Assembly: GCA_016223145.1 (NCBI GenBank)
Contig: JACRPN010000014.1
Span: 248,001-312,000, forward strand
DNA from: Armatimonadota bacterium
GTDB taxonomy: Bacteria; Armatimonadota; Fimbriimonadia; Fimbriimonadales; Fimbriimonadaceae
Reading direction: 5' to 3'
Length of the DNA stretch: 64,000 nt
Shown piece after piece: positions 16,889-25,670 of this stretch. How positions within the stretch are numbered: position 1 is the stretch's first letter; every line of letters starts with the position of its first letter. A model generated the notes under the pieces. That model searched no databases. It saw only the letters and a list, made by a program, of their open reading frames with translations, and was not told the DNA's origin. Both the position numbers and the translations under genes were made by a program.

Positions 16889-18529
16889 ATGATCGCCCTC
16901 TTAGCCGCTATAAGCCTCCTTTCCGGCAACAGCCCCGCTGCCGCCCCCAATCCGCAATCCGCAATCCGTCCCGACAAGCCGGGATCTGCGCTTCGCTCCG
17001 ACAATCCGAAATCCTACGCCCTCGGCGTCGGCCTCGAAGGCGTCGGCGGGCGGGGGCTCGAGTTCGTCGACGCCATGAAGACCTCGCGCCACTTCGAAGG
17101 GCCTAACGGCGGCTCGGTCAAGGTGGACGCGCACGGTTGGCCGCTGGAGGACGCCCGAACCGTCGTCTTCGACCTTCGTCCCGCCTTCGCTTGGGCGCCG
17201 CCGATGGACGATCCCGACGCCTACCTGATCGACGTCAGTGGCACCTACCATTTGAGCTTCGAGGGGCGGGCCGACCTGTCCAGTGGGGAAGACCCTCGCT
17301 CGTTCCAGATCCAGAACAATCGCTATGACGCCGCCAAGAACCTGACCACCGCCGAGCTGGTGCTGCCCAAGGGCCACGGGCTCATGATCCTAAAATTCAC
17401 CCGTACACAGGGAGGTGTGAGGAACGTGCGAGTCATCCGCCCCGGCTACCCGGCGGATACCAAAGAGGTCTTCCATCGCCCGTTCGTAAAGGCCGCGGGC
17501 CTCTTCCCGGTGCTGCGGTTCATGGACTGGCTGGACAGCAACTCCACGAACCCCTTCTACGGCGACGCCAAGAACACCACCGAATGGGCGAACCGAAAGC
17601 TCCCCGAGGACGCCAGCCAATCCGACATGCCGACCCGGCACGGCGTGGCTTGGGAGTACGTCGTTCAGCTTGCAAACCTGACCGGCAAGGACGCCTGGAT
17701 CAACGTGCCGATCGCAGCCTCGGACGATTACGTGAAGCAGCTTGCGACGATGCTCAAGCGCGACCTGAAGCCGGGCATCAAGATCTATCTGGAACTGAAC
17801 AACGAGGTCTGGAACTGGGGATTTCTGCAGGCGACCTACAACCGCATGGCTGCAGAGGCCGAGGTCGCCAAGGGCACCAGCAACCTGAACAACGACGGCG
17901 CGAAGGACAAAGACCTTTGGCGTCGCCGTAGGTACGCCAAACGCACCATCGAGATCGGCCAGATATTTGCGTCGGTGTTCGGTCTGGGATCGCTCAACGC
18001 GCGCGTTCGGCCGGTGCTTTGCTGGCAGATCGTGATCCCGTCGCAGTACGTCGAACAGCTCGAGTGGATCAAGGCCACCTACGGCGCGCCGAGCAAGTTC
18101 CTCTACGGCATTGCCGGCGCGCCGTACTTCAACACCGAAGGCACGGGCCCGAACGCCTCGGTGGACCAACTCATTGAGACAATGCGCCGCCACAGCGACG
18201 AAAGCGCCCAACGATTCCGCAAGCCGCTCATCGAGACCGCTCGCAGATACGGCCTTAAGGCTATGTGCTACGAAGGCGGTCCGGATTCCGGCGGCGGCAG
18301 CACAGCGAACATCGCCAACCGCATCCGAGCCATGCGCGACCCGAGAATGAAGGAACTGGTCACGCGCGACCTGGCGGACAACTGGTACGCGCTGGGCGGC
18401 GACCTGTTCATGTACTTCACGCTTTCAAGTGGCGTCTCACGGTACGGCATGTGGGGCGCGACGGAGGACATCACCAGGCTCGACAGCCCGAAGATGCAGG
18501 CGCTGAAGGGGATATTGGGGGTGAAATGA
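16889..18529 (+). CDS. Secreted glycoside-hydrolase-like protein
   Basis: 546 residues with a short signal-like N-terminus (MIALLAAISLLSGNSPA). A beta-rich domain (about 45-180) comes first. It is followed by a long alpha/beta part with the motif IKIYLELNNEVWNWGFLQA at about residue 300. NEVW resembles the acid/base Asn-Glu of clan GH-A TIM-barrel glycosidases. A second conserved-looking acidic stretch, MCYEGGPDSGGG, could hold the nucleophile. No named GH family was recognised. Residues about 20-43 are encoded by a repetitive run (AATCCGC three times) that is unlike the rest. The TGA stop overlaps the start of the next gene as ATGA, so the two are translationally coupled. Confidence 0.6.
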   Translation: MIALLAAISLLSGNSPAAAPNPQSAIRPDKPGSALRSDNPKSYALGVGLEGVGGRGLEFVDAMKTSRHFEGPNGGSVKVDAHGWPLEDARTVVFDLRPAFAWAPPMDDPDAYLIDVSGTYHLSFEGRADLSSGEDPRSFQIQNNRYDAAKNLTTAELVLPKGHGLMILKFTRTQGGVRNVRVIRPGYPADTKEVFHRPFVKAAGLFPVLRFMDWLDSNSTNPFYGDAKNTTEWANRKLPEDASQSDMPTRHGVAWEYVVQLANLTGKDAWINVPIAASDDYVKQLATMLKRDLKPGIKIYLELNNEVWNWGFLQATYNRMAAEAEVAKGTSNLNNDGAKDKDLWRRRRYAKRTIEIGQIFASVFGLGSLNARVRPVLCWQIVIPSQYVEQLEWIKATYGAPSKFLYGIAGAPYFNTEGTGPNASVDQLIETMRRHSDESAQRFRKPLIETARRYGLKAMCYEGGPDSGGGSTANIANRIRAMRDPRMKELVTRDLADNWYALGGDLFMYFTLSSGVSRYGMWGATEDITRLDSPKMQALKGILGVK

Positions 18530-19158
18530 TGATGATGGTAGCCGTCGTATGCTCGGTTGCCTTGCGCACACAGACGGCGGCCCTGCCGCCGTTGTCGCGC
18601 TACGACGTCTACCACAAGTCCAAGTGGACCACCAAAGGGCACAAGTGGACGTTCCGCACCTATTGGCTCAAGAGCGAATTCACACAGAACAACACAAGCG
18701 CGGAGCTCGACAAGCTCAACCTGTTGTTCTGTGACGGCAAAGTCGTCAAGCGCCTCCGAAACGAGGGCGACAGACCAGAGTGGGAGCCGTGGGGCCCGTA
18801 TCTTGCCGCCCAACCCATATCGGTTCGTTCTCCTTACGAGCGCGTGATCGCCATTCGCGGTGCGGGCGGTCTCGGCAAGCACTGGGACACTTGCTTCTAT
18901 GGACTGAACAGAACGACGATCACCTTCATCGGCCGTTCGCCAGGGCTGAACGCCAACGGTCCCGTGGCTTGGAAGGGAAGCCCGAACCTCTGGCTCTTCG
19001 ACGACTGCGACTTCTACAGGGACATGCACGAGAACAAAGGCGTTACCAGGCACCTGCTGTTCCGGATCGAGAAGGGGAAGACGATGACGAAGGTCGAGGA
19101 ATGGCCGTCGACGAAAGGGGTCAAGCGCGTTGTCAGGCTGAAGGAGCTGGAGGAGTAG
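18526..19158 (+). CDS. Hypothetical exported protein coupled to the GH-like gene
   Basis: 210 residues. The start ATG 18526 overlaps the previous stop (ATGA). The N-terminus MMMMVAVVCSVALRTQTAA looks like a weak signal peptide. The rest is rich in aromatic residues and Lys/Arg (KSKWTTKGHKWTFRTYW, WDTCFYGLNRTTITFIGRSP, PNLWLFDDCDFYRDMHEN). I recognise no domain. Its overlap with the GH-like gene suggests that it acts with it, perhaps on the same carbohydrate, but that is inference from position only. Confidence 0.65.
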   Translation: MMMMVAVVCSVALRTQTAALPPLSRYDVYHKSKWTTKGHKWTFRTYWLKSEFTQNNTSAELDKLNLLFCDGKVVKRLRNEGDRPEWEPWGPYLAAQPISVRSPYERVIAIRGAGGLGKHWDTCFYGLNRTTITFIGRSPGLNANGPVAWKGSPNLWLFDDCDFYRDMHENKGVTRHLLFRIEKGKTMTKVEEWPSTKGVKRVVRLKELEE

Positions 19159-19159
19159 C

Positions 19160-19927
19160 TTGACCGTCCTTAACCGGTTCGACGGACCCACGAACATGGC
19201 CCTGGACCGGGCGCTGCTTGACGCCGCCGAAAAGGACGGCAAGATCGGCTGGCGAGTCTATGGTTGGGACGGGCCATGGCTCACCATGGGCATGAACCAG
19301 GACCCTGCGGCGGACTTGCTCCCGACCAACCCCGTCCCATGGGTCATGCGCCCGACCGGAGGAAAGGCCGTGCTTCACGGCCACGACGTGACGGTGGGAT
19401 TGGCTGCACCACTAGTGGCTATTTGGACCTTGGATGACTCTGGGGACGGCGTAGCGCACAACCGCTCAGTGCGAGCGGCTTACCGTTGGGTCACGCGTCC
19501 GATCATCGAAGCGCTGAACGCCTGTGGGCTTCCGTGCGATCTTGCAGAGAACGTTGCTGGAGTGGTTAAGGCGGTTTCCGGAACCTCCATCCCCCGGCCC
19601 CTTCCCCCTATCGCGGCGCGACAAGGGGAAGGGGAGGCTCCCAATCGCTCAGACCTCGGACCTCGGACCTCGGGCCTCCTCAATCCGCAATCCTCCGACT
19701 GCTTCGCAGGAGTTTCCCGGAACGACATCGTGGACCTTAGAAGCGGTCTCAAGTGTTGTGGATGTGCCTTTCGAATGACGAAGAGCGCCGTGCTTTTGCA
19801 GGCCAGCATCCCGGCGGGCGAGCCTCTTGTGGATCCTGCTTTGGTGTTTGCAGAGCCGTCGATGATTGCGACCCCTATGTGGGAGGCCGAGAGGTTCGTG
19901 GAGGCTTTTGGGCTCGCCCTGAGCTAG
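19160..19927 (+). CDS. Lipoate-protein ligase A / BPL-LplA-LipB family protein
   Basis: 255 residues. The start is TTG 19160, one nt after the previous stop, with AGGAG at 19151-19155. LplA-family landmarks are present: NMALDRALLDAA, the WVMRPTGGKAVLHGHDVTVG loop with the RxTGG ligand-binding motif, and the lysine-bearing segment RSGLKCCGCAFRMTKSAVLL, where family members have DxKIxGxA. Family enzymes attach lipoate or octanoate to carrier lysines. At about residues 144-180, between these motifs, lies a stretch encoded by a palindrome and GACCTCG repeats that looks inserted. Whether the enzyme is active is uncertain. Nothing in its neighbourhood uses lipoate. Confidence 0.72.
   Translation: MTVLNRFDGPTNMALDRALLDAAEKDGKIGWRVYGWDGPWLTMGMNQDPAADLLPTNPVPWVMRPTGGKAVLHGHDVTVGLAAPLVAIWTLDDSGDGVAHNRSVRAAYRWVTRPIIEALNACGLPCDLAENVAGVVKAVSGTSIPRPLPPIAARQGEGEAPNRSDLGPRTSGLLNPQSSDCFAGVSRNDIVDLRSGLKCCGCAFRMTKSAVLLQASIPAGEPLVDPALVFAEPSMIATPMWEAERFVEAFGLALS
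19598..19675. repeat. Palindrome plus GACCTCG tandem repeats inside the LplA-like gene
   Basis: CCCCTTCCCC (19598-19607) pairs with GGGGAAGGGG (19625-19634). It is followed by GACCTCG-type units near 19650-19675. The same GACCTCG units occur inside the ABC-F gene at about 13813-13840. Confidence 0.6.
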
Positions 19928-19953
19928 CCAATCCCGAAAAACGCCGGCTGACT

Positions 19954-19980
19954 AGTCTGACTTGGCTGACGGGTCAGACT
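19954..19980. repeat. Hairpin between the LplA-like gene and murI
   Basis: AGTCTGAC (19954-19961) and GTCAGACT (19973-19980) are perfect inverted copies with an 11-nt loop. There is no T-run on the plus strand, so it is not a typical intrinsic terminator; it may be another dispersed palindrome. Confidence 0.5.
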
Positions 19981-20027
19981 GAGGGAAGGCACCCCTTCAC
20001 CCTCAAACTTCCCGCATAATCTCCCCC

Positions 20028-20813
20028 ATGCGCATCGGGGTGTTCGATTCGGGCCTCGGGGGACTGGGGATCGCGCGCGCCATCATGGAGCGCCTCCCCG
20101 AATACGACTACCTCTACCTGGGCGACACCAAACGCGTGCCCTACGGCAACCGGTCCCAGCAGACGATCCACGAGTTCACGGCCCAAGCGCTCAACTTCCT
20201 CTTTGGGAACGAGTGCCAGATCATCATCCTGGCCTGCAACACGGCCTCAGCTGAGTCGCTGCGAAAGAGCCAGCAGGAGTACCTTCCGCAGAACTACCCG
20301 GACCGGCGCGTGCTCGGCGTGATCATTCCGGCAGTGGAGGCTGCGGCTGAAGCCGCCGAGCGAAAAGTGGGGGTCATCGCAACCGCCAGTACGATCGAGT
20401 CGGGCGCCTACCTGCGTGAGCTGAACCGGCAGTGCCCGAGATTCGAAGTGGTCCAAAATCCCGCGCCGCTGCTCGTCCCGGTCATCGAAAACGATGGGCT
20501 CAAGTACCTCGAGCCGATCCTCGCCGACTATCTTGAGCCTCTCCAGACTTGCAAGAGCCTCATCCTCGGCTGCACACACTACTGCCTTATCAAGGAGCAG
20601 GTGCGAAAGCTGTTTCGCGGCACAGTGATCTCTCAAGACGAAGTCGTGCCCGAAAAGCTGGCGGATTACTTGGCGCGGCATCCCGAGCATGATGGAAAAC
20701 TGGCGAAGCGGGGCCAAAGACGCTATTGCGTGACCGACCTTACGGGCTCCTACCGCCGATTCGCCCACAGACTTATGGATCAGGAAATCGAACTGGAGCT
20801 GGTAGCGCTTTGA
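20028..20813 (+). CDS. murI: Glutamate racemase
   Basis: 261 residues, normal length. It converts L- to D-glutamate for peptidoglycan. It begins MRIGVFDSGLGGLGIARAIM and has GDTKRVPYGNRS. The two catalytic cysteines are in LACNTASAES and LGCTHYCLI. The protein is cytoplasmic. Its TGA stop overlaps the TTG start of alr as TTGA. The two D-amino-acid enzymes are thus made together, a sensible cell-wall pair. Confidence 0.95.
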   Translation: MRIGVFDSGLGGLGIARAIMERLPEYDYLYLGDTKRVPYGNRSQQTIHEFTAQALNFLFGNECQIIILACNTASAESLRKSQQEYLPQNYPDRRVLGVIIPAVEAAAEAAERKVGVIATASTIESGAYLRELNRQCPRFEVVQNPAPLLVPVIENDGLKYLEPILADYLEPLQTCKSLILGCTHYCLIKEQVRKLFRGTVISQDEVVPEKLADYLARHPEHDGKLAKRGQRRYCVTDLTGSYRRFAHRLMDQEIELELVAL

Positions 20814-21931
20814 AAAGCGCCGCCGAAATCCGCATCTCGGCCGCCGCCCTTCGCTACAACGTCGCGGCCCTAGGGCGGCTGCTCCCGCCCGACGTCCAGG
20901 TGGCGCTGGTGGTCAAGGCCAACGCCTATGGGCACGGTCTCCCCCAAGTCGTCCCGATCCTTGAACCCATGGCCGACGCCTTTCAGGTGGACGATCTCGA
21001 CGAGCTTGCCCGGTTGCGCGAACTGACCCAGGCAAGGGTCTTGGTGTTCGGCTTTGTGCCGCCGGAAGACGTGGGCGAAGCGATCGCGCTTGACGGGGAG
21101 CTGTGCGTTTACTCCCGTGAGCAGATCGAAGCGATTCAGCAAGCCGCAAAGAAAGCCAAGAGGCCGGCGCGGGTCCACCTCAAGGTCGATTGCCTCCTCG
21201 GGAGGTTAGGGGTCTTGCCATCCGAGCTATCCGACTTGCTTCCTGTGCTGGAGGGCGCACCACAGCTTGAGCTCCAATCGGTCTACGGGCACTACGCCAA
21301 CATCGAGGACACGGACGACCCGAGCCACGCACTGAAGCAGGAGGCCGTTTTTGAGCACTGCTTCACGCAGGTCCGGCGCGCTTTCCCGAGGGTCCAGCGG
21401 CACCTCTCAGCGACGTCGGGTCTCATGGCTCGGGAGCGCACGGGCATCATCAACGACATGGTGCGCCTGGGGATTGGGGTCTACGGGCTCTACCCGTCCG
21501 GGCCGCTGGCGGCATCCTATGCGAGCGTGGGCTTGAAGCCGGTCATGAGCTGGGTCTCGCGGCTGGCCCAGGTGAAGACGATTCCGGCGGGGCATCCGGT
21601 CGGCTACGGCTTGGCGTTCATCGCCGGCCGGCCCATGCCCATCGGCATCGTGCCGCAGGGATATTCGGACGGCTATAGCAGGAGCCTATCCGGGGTTGGC
21701 GAGGTGCTGGTGGCGGGGAAGCGGTGCAAGGTGTTGGGCAGAGTGGCGATGAACATGTTTGCGGTCGATCTGTCCTCGACGCCCTACGCGAAGCAGGGTG
21801 ACGAGGTGGTGCTTCTCGGCAGCCAGCGCGACGAAACGGTGACTGCCGAAGAGCTGGCCGAATGGAGTGGGACGATCAACTATGAGGTGGTGGCAAGGAT
21901 CAGCCCGCTTCTGCCACGGAGGGTGGTTTAG
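20810..21931 (+). CDS. alr: Alanine racemase
   Basis: 373-residue PLP enzyme that makes D-alanine for peptidoglycan. The PLP lysine sits in VALVVKANAYGHGLPQV. The second-domain motif with the catalytic-base tyrosine appears as HPVGYGLAFIA followed by IVPQGYSDGYSRSLSG. GRVAMNMFAVDLS is the family region near the active site. I place the start at TTG 20810, which overlaps the murI stop by 4 nt; the open frame upstream lies inside murI in another frame. Cytoplasmic, acting as a dimer in known relatives. Confidence 0.94.
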   Translation: MKSAAEIRISAAALRYNVAALGRLLPPDVQVALVVKANAYGHGLPQVVPILEPMADAFQVDDLDELARLRELTQARVLVFGFVPPEDVGEAIALDGELCVYSREQIEAIQQAAKKAKRPARVHLKVDCLLGRLGVLPSELSDLLPVLEGAPQLELQSVYGHYANIEDTDDPSHALKQEAVFEHCFTQVRRAFPRVQRHLSATSGLMARERTGIINDMVRLGIGVYGLYPSGPLAASYASVGLKPVMSWVSRLAQVKTIPAGHPVGYGLAFIAGRPMPIGIVPQGYSDGYSRSLSGVGEVLVAGKRCKVLGRVAMNMFAVDLSSTPYAKQGDEVVLLGSQRDETVTAEELAEWSGTINYEVVARISPLLPRRVV

Positions 21932-22344
21932 GTTGCCGGCATCTTGTCATTGCACAGATCGCCGATTTCTGGGTTCGACGATCGGGTGGCTCGGTTTCCG
22001 GACTGATCTGGGAAGAAATCAGTCTTGGGCCAATTGAGGCGGTCTTCTTGGGACACTGCCGGGGAAAGCTTTTCTTGGCTTGAAATGGCCGCTGTTCGCG
22101 CCAAACCCCAGGATCTTTCCCTTCGCCTAAGGATCCCCTTTCAATCTCCTTCCGACAATTCACCGATTGGGCCGCAGATCGAATGAGGAACCAGGATGCG
22201 GGGGCCGAGGCCTCGGAAGGCCCTTTGCCTTCCGTCGGTTCTTCATCCGGGCCGAATTGGCGGCAGAGACCCGGAAAGCCAACGGCCCTCGGGAGAAGTG
22301 TTGTCAAAGCGAGCGGCGATGGGAGTGGGAGAACCTCCTTCAAT
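21932..22344. other. Non-coding stretch downstream of alr
   Basis: About 410 bp follow alr before the first repeat unit at 22345. I found no convincing gene, RNA or terminator here. The open frames that cross it belong to no family I recognise and run on into the tandem repeats. Confidence 0.5.
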
Positions 22345-22726
22345 GCGCCGGCACGGAACCGGCGGCTACGCGGACACCCGTGTGCGATCTTTGTGCTTCT
22401 TTGTGCCCTTTGTGTGAAATGCCCAGAAAGCGCCGGCACGGAACCGGCGGCTACCCGAATTCCGCGTGTCGCTGGATCTCTCCACGGCGTCGAGGTTCAG
22501 AATGCGCCGGCACGGAACCGGCGGTTACCCGATTTCCGCGTGTCGCTGGATTTCTCCACAGCGTCGAGGTTCAGAAAGCGCCGGCACGGAACCGGCGGCT
22601 ACGCGAATTCCGCGTGTCGCTGGATTTCACCACGGCGTCGAGGTTCAGAAAGCGCCGGCACGGAACCGCCGGTGCTACCAGCTCACCCAACTCCGCGTGT
22701 CGCTGGATTTCTCCACGGCGTCGAGC
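22345..22726. repeat. Three 74-bp tandem repeats built from a REP-like palindrome and the 3' end of the Gfo/Idh gene
   Basis: Units start at 22430, 22504 and 22578, each exactly 74 bp. A fourth, partial unit begins at 22652 and merges with the 3' end of the oxidoreductase gene (to about 22726). Each unit has GCGCCGGCACGGAACCGGCG, a hairpin, followed by a copy of the gene-terminal sequence (CGCGTGTCGCTGGATTTCTC and CACGGCGTCGAG). A solitary hairpin copy without the gene tail lies at 22345-22369. The oxidoreductase stop codon (22675-22677) is formed by the GGTAGC edge of the palindrome. Confidence 0.8.
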
Positions 22727-23829
22727 ACCCTTTGGTTTTCATAGCCGTCCACGAAGTTCGGCGAAGGCATGTCGCCGCGGTCGATGGCCACGAGCGCATC
22801 GGCGACCAGGTTCGTAAACGTGTGCTCGTAGCCGATGATGTGCCCGGCGGGCCAGTAGTTGCCCGTATAGGGATGGCCGCCCTCGGTGACCTGGATGAGC
22901 CTGAAACCCTGCTCGCCCGCTGGGTCCTCGTTGTTGTAGTACTCCAGTTCATTCATTCGTTCGAGGTTAAAAACAACGGAGCCCTTGGAACCGTTGATCT
23001 CGAAACGGTTGAAGTTCTTCCTTCCGACGGCGAACCTTGAGGCCTCAAAGGTCCCAAGCGCGCCGTTCTTGAACTTGGCGAGGAACATCGCGGCGTCGTC
23101 CACCGTGACGTCCCCCATCTCCTCAGAGGCCTTGCCACCCAAGCGGTCGTCGATCGCGGCAAGTTTGGGTCGCTGTTTGACAAAGGTGTGGAGGTATCCC
23201 GAGACCTCTGAGAATTCGCCCACGAGATGCCGCCCCAAGTCAATGATGTGGGCGTTGATGTCGCCGTGCGTTCCGCTCCCGGCGCGCTCCTTCTGCAGCC
23301 GCCAAACGAGCGGGAACTTGGGGTCGGCGATCCAATCTTGCAGGTATGTCGCGCGCATGTGGTAGATCGTCCCAAGCTGGCCCTTGCTGATCATCTGCTT
23401 GGCGAGGGCGACCGCTGGGCACTTGCGATAGTTGTGGAAGATGGCGTGATAGACCTGGTGCCTCTGGGCGGTTTCCAGCATCGTGTGAGCCTCTTCCAGC
23501 GTGTTCCCAAGCGGCTTTTCGCAGAACACGATCTTGCCGGCCTCCGCTGCGGCGCAGGCGATCTCGCAGTGGCTGTCTCCGGGGGTCGCGACGTCGATGA
23601 TGTCGATCCCCGGGTCCTCGATCACCTTGCGCCAGTCGGTCTCATAGTGGTCCCAGCCGAACTTGTCCTTTGCCGCGCGCACACCCTCCTGGTTGCGCCC
23701 GCAAATCGTCTTCATCCCGATCTCGATGGGAAGGTCGAAGAAACGATTGACTTGGCGATACGCGTTGCTGTGGGCTTTGCCCATGAACTGATAACCGATC
23801 AAACCGACGTTGAGCTTCTTGCTGGCCAT
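22675..23829 (-). CDS. Gfo/Idh/MocA-family NAD(P)-dependent oxidoreductase
   Basis: 384 residues. The start ATG 23829 ([20 protein letters not shown]) has GGAG upstream; the frame is open farther up but without family similarity. The nucleotide-binding fold carries [11 protein letters not shown] in place of the usual GxGxx[18 protein letters not shown] is the family EKP motif whose Lys takes part in catalysis. [20 protein letters not shown] is the substrate-side motif with the His and Asp typical of sugar dehydrogenases. It probably oxidises a sugar or cyclitol in the cytoplasm. The last 16 or so codons are the sequence copied in the adjacent tandem repeat. Confidence 0.9.
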   Translation of the reverse strand: MASKKLNVGLIGYQFMGKAHSNAYRQVNRFFDLPIEIGMKTICGRNQEGVRAAKDKFGWDHYETDWRKVIEDPGIDIIDVATPGDSHCEIACAAAEAGKIVFCEKPLGNTLEEAHTMLETAQRHQVYHAIFHNYRKCPAVALAKQMISKGQLGTIYHMRATYLQDWIADPKFPLVWRLQKERAGSGTHGDINAHIIDLGRHLVGEFSEVSGYLHTFVKQRPKLAAIDDRLGGKASEEMGDVTVDDAAMFLAKFKNGALGTFEASRFAVGRKNFNRFEINGSKGSVVFNLERMNELEYYNNEDPAGEQGFRLIQVTEGGHPYTGNYWPAGHIIGYEHTFTNLVADALVAIDRGDMPSPNFVDGYENQRVLDAVEKSSDTRSWVSW

Positions 23830-23884
23830 AGGGTGCTCCGAGCCGCGCAAAGCGCGGGGAATCACCCCAATATATCCGAACCGG

Positions 23885-25153
23885 CTACCGGACGATGACC
23901 TTGACCAGGTCAAAGGCGGGCCGAATGAGCGTATAGTCGCCATCCGCGGCAATCACACGAAACCTGAGGTCGACCTTCCCGGTGGGACTGACCCGGTTGG
24001 CTGCGGGCACGTTCGTCAGGGTAATGGTCTCATCGGTGTTGTGCATGAATCCGGCATGGATCGGCTCATAGGCGTTCGTGTTCCAGTTCTTGAGCGCGAC
24101 CTGGATGGCGCCGGCCCCGGCGTTGAGCTTGCCCTCGATCGTGATGTCCATGTTGGTGGCGGGCACCGCGGTCGTTGTGCCGGTGAACGCCACCCCGAAA
24201 AGCACCACGAAGTCCCCCGATCCGAGCGGAGGAGACTGAAGCTCGTACCGAACGTTGTCTGAGGCCTCCATGTCGATCATTGCGCCGGAGCGCTCGCGGC
24301 CACCAAACTCGATGCGCCGCGACTCCCAGATGGTCCGCCCGATGTCGGGGACGGTTGACGTGATCCAGTTCTTGTAGGAGTTCAGGGCGACCGAAAGACC
24401 CACGGCGCCGAAGTCAAACTCTCCTTCCACAGGGGTTCCATCGAGGACCCCCACGTAGGCGTTGATGCCGACCAGGCGATTCTGGCCATTGTCCAGGACA
24501 AAGCAGCCGCCGCCAGAGTCGCGCGGGGCTAACCCGCCCTCGCCGGTGACCGCCGTGCCGCCGAGAACGTTGATGGTGTTCACGCCCAAGGGATCATCGA
24601 GATCGAAGACCAGGCAATCGGAGGTCTTGAGGCTGGTCTGGGAGATTTGGACCTGGACTTGCGGAAAGTACTCGTCGAGCGCGTTCTTGGCCGACCTTCT
24701 GGTGCCGTCGGTGCCCCACTGGATCGACCACCCGACATTGCCGTTGCGCTGGCCGGTGATGCCGAGTCCGGCGATTGTGGAGGTCAGGCCTTGCAGTGCG
24801 TTTGCACCGGTGAACGGTCGAAACGCCAGAGGCGAAGCGAACTTCATGGGCCCCTGGACGCGCACCGCAGCCAGGTCCGCATTCGCTCCCCCCGATCCGG
24901 TGTGGCCGATTCTTTGGAGGATGCTATAGCGAATGCCGTCTTGTTCGATGGTGTTGCCGCCGACGTGCGCCGCGGTGAGCACCCAATAGGGCGAGATCGC
25001 CACGCAGGACCCCTGGCCGGAAAAGGTCGTCCCGTTCCAGTTCCCCATACGGCCCACCGACTTAAAGTTGGGGTCGGCCACGTTTGGAAAGATCGTGTAG
25101 CCCGCAGACAGCAGGACCGCAACGCCGACGATGGACGTCAATAACCGCTTCAT
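23885..25153 (-). CDS. Secreted trypsin-like serine protease
   Basis: 422 residues. The start ATG 25153 ([18 protein letters not shown]) gives a clear signal peptide; the upstream open part does not. The chymotrypsin-fold triad is visible: His in [11 protein letters not shown], Asp in [12 protein letters not shown] and Ser in [14 protein letters not shown]. Residues 1-260 form the protease. The rest (about 270-420) is a beta-rich domain that resembles a jelly-roll or carbohydrate-binding-like appendage, but I cannot name it. It lies 55 nt upstream of the oxidoreductase gene on the same strand, with no evident functional link. Confidence 0.8.
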   Translation of the reverse strand: MKRLLTSIVGVAVLLSAGYTIFPNVADPNFKSVGRMGNWNGTTFSGQGSCVAISPYWVLTAAHVGGNTIEQDGIRYSILQRIGHTGSGGANADLAAVRVQGPMKFASPLAFRPFTGANALQGLTSTIAGLGITGQRNGNVGWSIQWGTDGTRRSAKNALDEYFPQVQVQISQTSLKTSDCLVFDLDDPLGVNTINVLGGTAVTGEGGLAPRDSGGGCFVLDNGQNRLVGINAYVGVLDGTPVEGEFDFGAVGLSVALNSYKNWITSTVPDIGRTIWESRRIEFGGRERSGAMIDMEASDNVRYELQSPPLGSGDFVVLFGVAFTGTTTAVPATNMDITIEGKLNAGAGAIQVALKNWNTNAYEPIHAGFMHNTDETITLTNVPAANRVSPTGKVDLRFRVIAADGDYTLIRPAFDLVKVIVR

Positions 25154-25670
25154 CGAACTCCTCGCAAGGCTCCTCAGCCAATTTGGCGAACCGGCGCAAT
25201 CGCCGGTCCCGCGCAATGCTTCATTGTAAGGCACCTTTTGTACATTGGCGGCAGGTGAATTTGCCGGTTCCCGGGTGAGAGGACCTCATCGTTGCAGACA
25301 TGAGCGCAAGGAGAGCTTCCTTCCGTTAGGCCCAACGGGCTGACCTGTTGAAGCCAAAGGTGAAGCCCTGGAACCCGATTGTGGTGATGACGCAAGGCCT
25401 GAAGGGTCACCCTGCGGGCTCTCTTGATGGTGACGAAGGGCGCGTCTCAAAGGTCCGAGCGTCGCCCTTTCACGGCTTCTTCCAAGCAGGGTGCCCGACT
25501 CCGAAGCGTTGCCCCTCGGGCAGGCTCAGAGCAGGTGCTTCGCTGAGTGAAGTCGGGCACTTGAGCCTGCTGAGCGACTCTCGCGTTGCGCTCTGGTTCA
25601 TCGGACCATTGAAACAGAAAAACGGAGGACTCATCGAACCGACCCTCAACCGCAGGTACCTTACGGCTTC
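25154..25670. repeat. Gene-free stretch with a long inverted repeat
   Basis: Between the protease and the dus gene there is no convincing coding region. GTGCCCGACT near 25488 and AGTCGGGCAC near 25561 are inverted copies that enclose further complementary words (GAAGC/GCTTC and GCAGGCTCA/TGAGCCTGC). The structure is a complex palindrome of the dispersed-repeat type. Confidence 0.55.

Noticed and set aside
22430-22726. CRISPR-like array (regular 74-bp units)
   Set aside because: The units are contiguous tandem copies with no variable spacers, and each contains a copy of the neighbouring gene end. No cas gene is near.
22167-23040. Long plus-strand frames across the tandem repeats and the Gfo/Idh gene
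   Set aside because: They owe their length to repeat units and to the antisense of the real gene; the protein is repetitive and Arg-rich.
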